DNA from: CAYLSV01 sp964386435
GTDB lineage: Bacteria; Planctomycetota; Phycisphaerae; Tepidisphaerales; Tepidisphaeraceae
DNA length: 17,250 bases
Assembly: GCA_964386435.1 (NCBI GenBank)
Contig: CAYLSV010000076.1
Location: 1 to 17,250 of the forward strand
Direction of reading: 5' to 3'
Shown piece by piece: positions 6,694 through 15,900 of this stretch; the stretch's first letter is position 1, and each line of letters begins with the position of its first letter. The notes below the pieces were generated by a model that was given only the letters and a program-made list of their open reading frames with translations, made no database searches and was not told the DNA's origin. A program made the position numbers and the translations under genes.

Positions 6694-6822
6694 ATCGCGG
6701 ATTGCTAATTGCTGATTGCTGAACGGCCGGATGAAGAGAAGGTGGCTGCGACCACACCTGGTCGCAGTCCGGTCGGTTCCGGAAGATCAGCATTCAGCAT
6801 TCAGCAATCACCGATCCGCGAT
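6694..6822. repeat. Nested inverted-repeat element with heptad arms downstream of ccsA
   Basis: The outer arms 6694-6722 and 6794-6822 pair at about 25 of 29 positions, starting with the perfect 9-mer ATCGCGGAT/ATCCGCGAT. Both arms are heptad arrays: ATTGCTA, ATTGCTG, ATTGCTG on the left (6701-6721) and ATTCAGC, ATTCAGC (6792-6805) on the right. At the centre, CTGCGACCA/TGGTCGCAG (6746-6754, 6759-6767) is a perfect 9-bp stem with a 4-nt loop. The whole can fold as one long hairpin of about 130 nt. It may act as a terminator for ccsA or be a small repeat element. Confidence 0.65.
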
Positions 6823-6834
6823 AATTCCGCGTGA

Positions 6835-6840
6835 TATAGT
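6835..6840 (+). promoter_or_regulatory. -10-like hexamer before the small exported-protein gene
   Basis: TATAGT ends 9 nt before GTG 6850. A GATAAT lies 10 bp further upstream (6820-6825) at the edge of the inverted repeat. It is a candidate promoter for the 6850 gene and possibly secA. Confidence 0.35.
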
Positions 6841-6849
6841 GACCACCGC

Positions 6850-7146
6850 GTGACCCGCGCCCAGCACATTCTCGCCCTCACGCTCGCCGCCTCGGTGCTG
6901 CTGTGCGCCGAGTCGACGGTGCGGGGCGGCACCACGCCGTGCCGGGTCGAAGAGGTCGGGCAACGCCTCGCAGAGGCCGTCCGCCGGGCCCAGCACGTCA
7001 CGCAGCAACCAGCGGCCGAGTATCGGCCCGACGCCGTGAATGTTGCCGAGGTCGGCCGTGCCGATGAGCGTATGACCGACGCCGCGCCGGCCCATCCGTG
7101 GCTGGCTCACCCCTCGCGCTACCGGCTGCCGCCGCCGCGGGCCTGA
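6850..7146 (+). CDS. Small exported hypothetical protein upstream of secA
   Basis: The GTG-started frame encodes 98 residues. Residues 1-20 look like a signal peptide: charged MTRAQH, then the hydrophobic ILALTLAASVLLC. C19 is in a poor lipobox context (V-L-L-C), so lipoprotein status is doubtful. The remainder is Arg/Ala/Pro-rich and ends in LPPPRA; I recognise no family. Support comes from the N-terminal signal pattern, the TATAGT hexamer 9 nt upstream and its fit in the gap before secA. Against it, GC-rich DNA produces chance frames of this size. The function is unknown. Confidence 0.45.
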   Translation: MTRAQHILALTLAASVLLCAESTVRGGTTPCRVEEVGQRLAEAVRRAQHVTQQPAAEYRPDAVNVAEVGRADERMTDAAPAHPWLAHPSRYRLPPPRA

Positions 7147-7237
7147 ACGTTTGGTTCTCCCCCACAACCCGTTCAGCTTCCCCAACCACGCGATCAACGT
7201 GGTTGTCCGCCCGCACTCCCATTCCCGCGAGAAATCC

Positions 7238-11056
<3,819 letters not shown>

Positions 11057-11080
11057 GGCGGTGGAACCGACCTGTCGTGC

Positions 11081-11195
11081 GTGCGTCGCTGAAACCCCCA
11101 CTGCCTCGTAGAGGCGGGCCTTCACGGCTGGGCCAACGTCAGCCCGCATTGTGAAGCCCCGCCTCCATGAGGCGGAGGCGGTTTCAGCGGCGCAC
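11081..11195. repeat. REP-like inverted repeat with 45-bp arms between convergent genes
   Basis: The arms 11081-11125 and 11151-11195 match as inverse complements at 38 of 45 positions. The 25-bp centre contains GGCTG...CAGCC, a further small hairpin. Each arm also holds its own mini-hairpin (CCTCGTAGAGG, CCTCCATGAGG). The rest of 11057-11287 shows nothing else I can interpret. The position between the secA stop and the convergent PDZ-like gene suggests a two-way terminator or a REP/MITE-like element; no second copy is in this window. Confidence 0.7.
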
Positions 11196-11287
11196 ACTGC
11201 CGGCGAGTACGGGACGGGTCGCTGGGGCCTCCAACCGGCGACTGTGATGATGTGTCGGCGTGGTGACCGCCCCCTTCCGCCGAGCGA

Positions 11288-11848
11288 TCATCGGTTCTGC
11301 AGCAGGCCCTCGACGCGGTCGCGGAGGTTGTCGCCGGGGACGGGGGCGGTGCCGGCGGGGAGGTCGTCGCCGGTGGGGGGTGGCGGCGGTGTGGGGGTGC
11401 CGGGGGTGAGGCGACTGGGCTTGGGCAGGGTGTGGCGGGTGCCCTCGGCGTCGCGGACGACGATCTGGAAGTTGCGGGCGTAGGCGTCGTCAAGGTAAAT
11501 CCGGAGGTCATCCTCGCTGCCGATAATCAGGCCGCCCACCGGTTGCGGACCGACTTCGACGATGACGTCGCCGACCTGAAAGCCGTACTCGGCGACGAAC
11601 GGGCTGGTGGCGTCCAGGCCGGTGATGCGGTACTGGTCGCCTGCCTCGACGAGGGTGAGGGCGAGATTGGCCCGCTGGCCGTCGGGGGTTTGGCCGCCGA
11701 AGCGGTTGACCTGCTCGGTCGCCTTTTTCCGCTCCTCAGCAACCGTGCTGAGGTAACTCTTGCCGTCGGCACCGATGGGCCCGGCGTAGAGGAACAGCAC
11801 GATTGCCATCACGACGAGAATCGAGACGAGTCCGAACGCCATCCGCAT
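11288..11848 (-). CDS. Membrane-anchored PDZ-like domain protein
   Basis: The product is 186 residues. Residues 4-22 form an N-terminal transmembrane anchor (FGLVSILVVMAIVLFLYAG). About 73-140 looks like a PDZ/GspC-type fold: YRITGLDATSPFVAEYGFQVGDVIVEVGPQPVGG and then an alpha/beta segment ending FQIVVRDAEGTRHTL. A Pro-rich linker (about 145-170) leads to a short C-terminal helix, NLRDRVEGLLQ. A strong Shine-Dalgarno, GAAGGAGG, sits 6 nt before the ATG. The upstream gene's TGA overlaps this ATG by one base, so the two are probably translationally coupled. PDZ-like domains of this sort usually bind peptide tails or scaffold envelope machinery; the partner is unknown. Confidence 0.75.
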   Translation of the reverse strand: MRMAFGLVSILVVMAIVLFLYAGPIGADGKSYLSTVAEERKKATEQVNRFGGQTPDGQRANLALTLVEAGDQYRITGLDATSPFVAEYGFQVGDVIVEVGPQPVGGLIIGSEDDLRIYLDDAYARNFQIVVRDAEGTRHTLPKPSRLTPGTPTPPPPPTGDDLPAGTAPVPGDNLRDRVEGLLQNR

Positions 11849-12906
11849 CAGCGGCCTCCTTCAAGTTGGCCAAGTCGTTGCCGCGCCGCGGCGGCGAGTT
11901 CGGGGTCGTCGCCGGCCGCCACGGCGTGTAGGAACACCGCGTCGTCCCGCAGCCGGGCCGCCTCGGCGGGCTCCAGCGGCCGCAGCGGCTCGGTGAGCCG
12001 GTCGACGGCCGCCCGCTGTTCGTCGGTCAGATCGACCGGCGTTCGCTTCGCCAGCGCCACCTGCCCGGCGACGCCCAGGGCGGCCAATGTCTGCTCGGCC
12101 CGGCGGCGGGTCTGAAAATCGTCGGCCGCCAACTGCGGCACGAGCCGGGCGACCTCCGCGGCCTCCTCCGCGTCAGCGACCAACTCCGGCAGCAGCACCT
12201 GCCGGGCGGTGTCCAAATCGGCGGCAACGCCCGCGGTGGGGCCGGTGAGGTCGCGCAGGATCGGCTCAAGATACTCGGCGACGAGAACCGGGTGGTTCTG
12301 GCGAAGCTCAGTGAAGGTCGGTGCCGTCAGCCGCACGCGAAGGTCTCCGCCGTCGCCGCCTTCGTGCTGGATTTGCAGGGAGACGGTCTCGTCCTCGGGC
12401 ACATTGAGCGTGGCGTTCTGCTTGAACGTGACGTTCAGCAGCCGCCCGGGATCGCCCTCCGCTAGCGGCGGCCGCTCGGCCATGCGGGAGATGTTCAAAT
12501 CGTCGCCCAGCCGGAAGAGGCCCGTCTCCAGCGCCGTCCACTCCTCGGCGTCGGCGGTGCTGTGGCGGAAGCGGATCACCTCGCCGGGCCCGAAGTTGCC
12601 GCCGGTGTTCGAGAGCCGCGCCACGCCCGGCCAGTCGGTGATCGGCACGACGACCTCGCGGGTCAGCGGCGCGTCCAGCTTCAGCCGCACCTCGAGAAAG
12701 CCGGCTTCTTCCTTGAAACCGAACAACTCCCGCCGGCTCATCGGCTTCAGCACGGCCACGCCCTCTACGATGGCGATGAGCTGCCGGTAGTCGTCACGCG
12801 AGGCGGCCAGAATCTCCTCGGCCGTCGGCGGCTCAGCGGGCTGCGTCGCGGGCGAGGCCGGGGCCGTCGTCTGCAGCGCGAGCAGGATGGCGAGCGGCAG
12901 GGTCAC
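11848..12906 (-). CDS. Exported protein with C-terminal HEAT-like helical repeat
   Basis: The product is 352 residues. Residues 1-17 are hydrophobic (TLPLAILLALQTTAPA) and look like a signal peptide, followed by an Ala/Pro/Thr linker. About 30-215 is probably beta-rich (FLEVRLKLDAPLTREVVVPITDW and similar) with no family I recognise. About 256-310 (LVPQLAADDFQTRRRAEQTLAALG...DEQRAAVDRLTEPL) resembles the HEAT-like repeat common in planctomycete exported proteins. GTG 12906 is chosen because the signal peptide starts there and TACCAT lies 7 nt upstream; the open frame extends to 13029 but would overlap the divergent gene at 13004. It is the first gene of the operon with the PDZ-like protein. 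Any role in envelope regulation is only suggested. Confidence 0.75.
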   Translation of the reverse strand: MTLPLAILLALQTTAPASPATQPAEPPTAEEILAASRDDYRQLIAIVEGVAVLKPMSRRELFGFKEEAGFLEVRLKLDAPLTREVVVPITDWPGVARLSNTGGNFGPGEVIRFRHSTADAEEWTALETGLFRLGDDLNISRMAERPPLAEGDPGRLLNVTFKQNATLNVPEDETVSLQIQHEGGDGGDLRVRLTAPTFTELRQNHPVLVAEYLEPILRDLTGPTAGVAADLDTARQVLLPELVADAEEAAEVARLVPQLAADDFQTRRRAEQTLAALGVAGQVALAKRTPVDLTDEQRAAVDRLTEPLRPLEPAEAARLRDDAVFLHAVAAGDDPELAAAARQRLGQLEGGR

Positions 12907-12913
12907 GGCGTCG

Positions 12914-12919
12914 ATGGTA
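12914..12919 (-). promoter_or_regulatory. -10-like hexamer before the exported HEAT-like protein
   Basis: On the minus strand TACCAT ends 7 nt before GTG 12906. No Shine-Dalgarno is present. It is consistent with the leaderless pattern elsewhere in the window. Confidence 0.35.
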
Positions 12920-12991
12920 GGGCGATCTCGATGCACGAGCGTCCTCTGCCGTCCCGTTGTTCTTCGATCATGGCCGGCCGGGCGTGCGTCC

Positions 12992-12997
12992 GATAAT
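12992..12997 (+). promoter_or_regulatory. -10-like hexamer before the Cys-rich protein
   Basis: GATAAT ends 6 nt before ATG 13004. It differs from TATAAT only at the first base. The spacer TGGGGC contains a G-run but is too close to the ATG to be a normal Shine-Dalgarno. Confidence 0.45.
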
Positions 12998-13003
12998 TGG
13001 GGC

Positions 13004-13330
13004 ATGTCGCTCGTTCGCGCCACGCACAAGTGGATGGCTGCCCGGCTGCGGACACTGGGCGGGTCGCCGACGCATCCGCGGTGGAGCGAGCGGGCGCAGG
13101 TTTGTGCGGCGTGCCCGTTGAGGCTCGTGCGGGGCGGGCAGATTTACTGCGGCCGGCCGGCATGGGAGCGGCCGTATCGGGAGGCGGGCGAAGGGTGCGG
13201 CTGCCCGGCGACGGCAAAGGCGAAGGACCCGGCCGAGCATTGCCCGCTGAACGAGAATCACCGCCCGCTGGAGGCGGGGGAGGGGCCGTGTGCGTGCAAG
13301 TGGTGCCGGGCGTTGGCGACGAGCGGGTAG
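13004..13330 (+). CDS. Small cysteine-rich, probably metal-binding protein
   Basis: The product is 108 residues with nine cysteines: C34-x2-C37, C49, C65-x-C67 (in GCGCPATAKAKD), C80 (HCPLNENH) and C96-x-C98-x2-C101. The central pattern CxxC...C...CGCP...AK...CP recalls small zinc-ribbon-like proteins seen in phages and diverse bacteria, from memory. The N-terminus is basic (KWMAARLRTL). No signal peptide is seen, so it is probably cytoplasmic. It is divergent from the exported HEAT-like gene. It ends 68 bases before the proposed start of the membrane glycosyltransferase. Codon use and the upstream GATAAT support a real gene. The function is unknown. Confidence 0.7.
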   Translation: MSLVRATHKWMAARLRTLGGSPTHPRWSERAQVCAACPLRLVRGGQIYCGRPAWERPYREAGEGCGCPATAKAKDPAEHCPLNENHRPLEAGEGPCACKWCRALATSG

Positions 13331-13386
13331 GCGGTTTGAGGGCAACTTTCGCCGCTGGCCCCGACCGGACCTCCGCCGCGTTCACG

Positions 13387-13392
13387 TAAGCT
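13387..13392 (+). promoter_or_regulatory. -10-like hexamer before the membrane glycosyltransferase
   Basis: TAAGCT ends 6 nt before the proposed ATC start at 13399. Its TAA is also the in-frame stop that closes the membrane-protein frame upstream, so the start must lie downstream of it. Confidence 0.4.
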
Positions 13393-13398
13393 CGCCGC

Positions 13399-14886
13399 AT
13401 CGACTCGCCGACGGTTCATGCTGGCATTGCCGACCTCGCTCACCATCATCGGCGGTGGGTTTGGGGCTGGCTTGCCTTTCTCTGGTTGCTGGCGTTCAAC
13501 GGACAGTGGCGGCCGGGGCCGGATTCGGCGCTTTATCGGGGGTTGGCGCGGGATCTGGCGGAGCGGGGGACGTACACGGTGAACGGGCTGACCGAGCCGA
13601 TGGCGTATCCGGGGCTGCCTTGGCTGCTGACGCTATTCGGCGAGGCGGCGTGGCCGGTGATCGTGGCGATGAACCTGTGCGCGGTGCTGGCGCTGGTGCT
13701 GACGTACCGGCTGGCACGGACGGTGCTGCCGGCGTGGGCGGCGACTTGGGTAACGCTGGCGGTGGGGCTGAACGCGCTGTTCGTTCAGCATGCGCAGGAG
13801 ATTCTGACGGACGTGCCGTTCCTCGTGGCGGTGTTGTTGGTGTTCGTGGGGGTCGAGCAATGGGGGCGGAAGGGGGCGGCCGTGGTGGCCATCGGGTTCG
13901 CGATGGCGATCGTGTTGCGGCCGACGGCTTGGGTGGTGGTGGCGGCGTTCGGCGTCGTGGGGATCGGCCGGTTGGCGGCGGGGCGGTGGTGGCGGTGGCA
14001 TCTGGGGGTGGCGGCGACGGTCGTCGTGATCGGCGGGGTTCTCTGGCTGCTCGACCCCCGGCAAGGCGGCGGCGGCTACTTGAGCCGGGTCATTGAAGCA
14101 TTCGGCGAGGTGTGGCGGCTGCCGGGCAATCTTTCGCGGACGGTGGGGCGGGAGCTGAACCAACTTTTCTACAGCGAGACCATGTCGCCGCTGCCGTGGC
14201 TGTTCGGGCTGCCGGTGGTGGCGGCGATGATCGTCGTCGGCCGGCGGCGACCGGTGTGGGGGGTGACGTGCGGCGTGCTCATGCTCGTGATGATCGCCTC
14301 GCGGAGCGTCTCGCGGTACTACCTGATGGTGCTACCAATGATCTGGATCGGGTGGGTGCTGATGAGCCTGCACCTCGCCGCATGGCTCGGCCGGAGGACG
14401 GCGGGGCGGGGCGACGTGGCGGGATGGGCGCTGACGGTGCTGCTGTTGTTCCCGGTGGTGATGAACGTTTCTGGCTTGGTGAACCTGATCGCCCAGCAGC
14501 GGCAGAGGCCGTTTCTGACGCATCACGGGGACGGCCGGTACGCCACGCTGAAAGAGCTCGCCGAAGCCATCGCCGCGGCAACGGAGCCGGGTGAGGTGAC
14601 GATCGGCCCCAGCGCCCACCTGCTCGCCTGGTGGAGTCGCCGGCCGATCGTTGGGGATCTGCGGGCCGCCGATCCGGCGACGCCCGGCAACCCCGCCGAC
14701 CGCCTGATGGCGTTCGAGCCGACGTGGATCGTCGGCCCGCCGGTGGTCTACGACGATGACGACGAGTGGGTGCGCGGCATCTTGCGGCGGCACGAGCTCT
14801 ACCTGGACAAACCCTCGCGCCCGCTGGATGCCCAATGGTCGCTGGGGCAACCGATGTTCCTCGCAACGCCGCGCCCGGTGAAGTAG
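13399..14886 (+). CDS. GT39/ArnT-like multi-pass membrane glycosyltransferase, apparent ATC start
   Basis: From ATC 13399 the product is 495 residues. The first transmembrane helix is RRWVWGWLAFLWLLAF (18-33). The following exported loop RPGPDSALYRGLARDLAERGTYTVNG contains D42, the position of the essential acidic residue in dolichyl/undecaprenyl-phosphate-sugar transferases. ILTDVPFL (135-142) is another family signature. Roughly nine to ten hydrophobic stretches are followed by a C-terminal soluble segment (about 370-495). The frame has no ATG, GTG or TTG between the stop at 13387 and TTG 13486, and a TTG 13486 start would cut off most of the first helix. ATC 13399 sits 6 nt after TAAGCT. 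It resembles the 15901 gene (D-x-x-LY loop). The sugar and acceptor are unknown. Confidence 0.8.
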   Translation: MDSPTVHAGIADLAHHHRRWVWGWLAFLWLLAFNGQWRPGPDSALYRGLARDLAERGTYTVNGLTEPMAYPGLPWLLTLFGEAAWPVIVAMNLCAVLALVLTYRLARTVLPAWAATWVTLAVGLNALFVQHAQEILTDVPFLVAVLLVFVGVEQWGRKGAAVVAIGFAMAIVLRPTAWVVVAAFGVVGIGRLAAGRWWRWHLGVAATVVVIGGVLWLLDPRQGGGGYLSRVIEAFGEVWRLPGNLSRTVGRELNQLFYSETMSPLPWLFGLPVVAAMIVVGRRRPVWGVTCGVLMLVMIASRSVSRYYLMVLPMIWIGWVLMSLHLAAWLGRRTAGRGDVAGWALTVLLLFPVVMNVSGLVNLIAQQRQRPFLTHHGDGRYATLKELAEAIAAATEPGEVTIGPSAHLLAWWSRRPIVGDLRAADPATPGNPADRLMAFEPTWIVGPPVVYDDDDEWVRGILRRHELYLDKPSRPLDAQWSLGQPMFLATPRPVK

Positions 14887-14936
14887 CACGATCATCCCAC
14901 GGCTTCTTCAAAAAAGGGCAGAGAAGAAAGATCAGC

Positions 14937-14964
14937 AACTGACGACTGACAAAGAACAATGGAC
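14937..14964 (+). repeat. Heptad tandem repeat upstream of the methyltransferase
   Basis: Four 7-mers in tandem read AACTGAC, GACTGAC, AAAGAAC, AATGGAC. The second half is nearly the same as at 1370-1388: TGACAAAGAACAATGGACA here and TGACAAAGAACAAAGGACA there, 18 of 19 identical. It lies between the membrane glycosyltransferase stop and the methyltransferase. Confidence 0.6.
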
Positions 14965-15003
14965 AACCCCCGAGATTTCCCCCGCGGCCGCAGGTGCCTT
15001 AGC

Positions 15004-15882
15004 ATGCCCGTCCGCATGTCTGCTCAGCGTCCCGGCATCCCGCTCATCTCCGACGTCGAGGGGCTGCTGGCCACCGACGCTTACGCCGCGCACCGCGACT
15101 TCAACGACCAGTTCCTCCAAACCCACGGCCCGGCGCTGGAGAACTACGGCAAGCTCTGGGGCCGCCACCCGATGCAGCTGTGGAGCCGGCGGTGGGAGTA
15201 CCCGTTCACCGGCGGCCGGGTGCTGGACTACGCCGAGGAAACCAACCGCGACGACCTGACGATCCTCGACGCCGGCAGCGGGGTCACGTACCTGCCGTAC
15301 ATGCTGTGCGACCGGCTGCCGGGGGCGCAGGTGACGTGCGTCGACTACGACAAGACCTACGCCGAGATGTTCCGGGCGGTGAACGAGAACGCCGGTCACG
15401 ATCGGGTGGGCTTCGTCGAGGCGATGCTGCAAAAGCTGCCGCTGGCCGATGCGTCGCAGGACGTAATCTGCTGCGTCAGCGTGCTGGAGCACACCGACCA
15501 GTACCGCACGATCCTCGACGAGTTCCGCCGCGTGCTGAAACCCGGCGGCTTGCTCGTGCTGACGTTCGACCTCTCGCTGGACGGCAAGTTCCAGCTCCGC
15601 CGGGAGCAGGCCGAGGATCTGCTCGCCCACGTCGCCACAACGTATGAGCCGGAGATCTCGCCGCAGCCGGAGCTGAAGCGCTTGGACGACGAGCCCGAGG
15701 CGGTGCTGAACACGAAGCACATCCACGCCACGCAGCCGGATCTGTTGCCGTGGACCTACCCATGGCCGGTGCGGGCGGCGTACGACCTGGTGAAGGGCCG
15801 CGGCTGGACCGGGGGCTTCCGGCACAAAGCCGTCTACTGCCTGTCGGCCCGCAAACCCGCGGAGAGTGTCGGAAACCTTTGA
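15004..15882 (+). CDS. Class I SAM-dependent methyltransferase (Methyltransf_11-like)
   Basis: The product is 292 residues from ATG 15004. Motif I is TILDAGSGVTYLPYML (86-101). The acidic end of strand 2 is VTCVDYDKTYAEMF (110-123). FVEAMLQKLPLADASQDVICCVSVLEHTDQY (137-167) and FRRVLKPGGLLVLTFD (174-189) are the later Rossmann motifs. The C-terminal third has no clear assignment. Its position between two membrane glycosyltransferase-like genes suggests it methylates a glycan or lipid-linked intermediate; this is inference. ATG 15004 is preferred because AGGTG lies 7 nt upstream. ATG 14959 would read through the heptad repeat, and ATG 15016 is also possible. It is followed 18 bp later by the next gene. 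Confidence 0.88.
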   Translation: MPVRMSAQRPGIPLISDVEGLLATDAYAAHRDFNDQFLQTHGPALENYGKLWGRHPMQLWSRRWEYPFTGGRVLDYAEETNRDDLTILDAGSGVTYLPYMLCDRLPGAQVTCVDYDKTYAEMFRAVNENAGHDRVGFVEAMLQKLPLADASQDVICCVSVLEHTDQYRTILDEFRRVLKPGGLLVLTFDLSLDGKFQLRREQAEDLLAHVATTYEPEISPQPELKRLDDEPEAVLNTKHIHATQPDLLPWTYPWPVRAAYDLVKGRGWTGGFRHKAVYCLSARKPAESVGNL

Positions 15883-15900
15883 GTTCTTGAGGATCGCCGC

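Noticed and set aside
7151..7237. TTG start giving a 29-residue longer SecA
   Set aside because: The extension has no SecA similarity; MAISPGKVLTKIFGSRNDR is the normal SecA beginning.
14959..15003. ATG 14959 as the methyltransferase start
   Set aside because: It lies within the heptad repeat, lacks a Shine-Dalgarno, and adds a non-homologous 15-residue leader.
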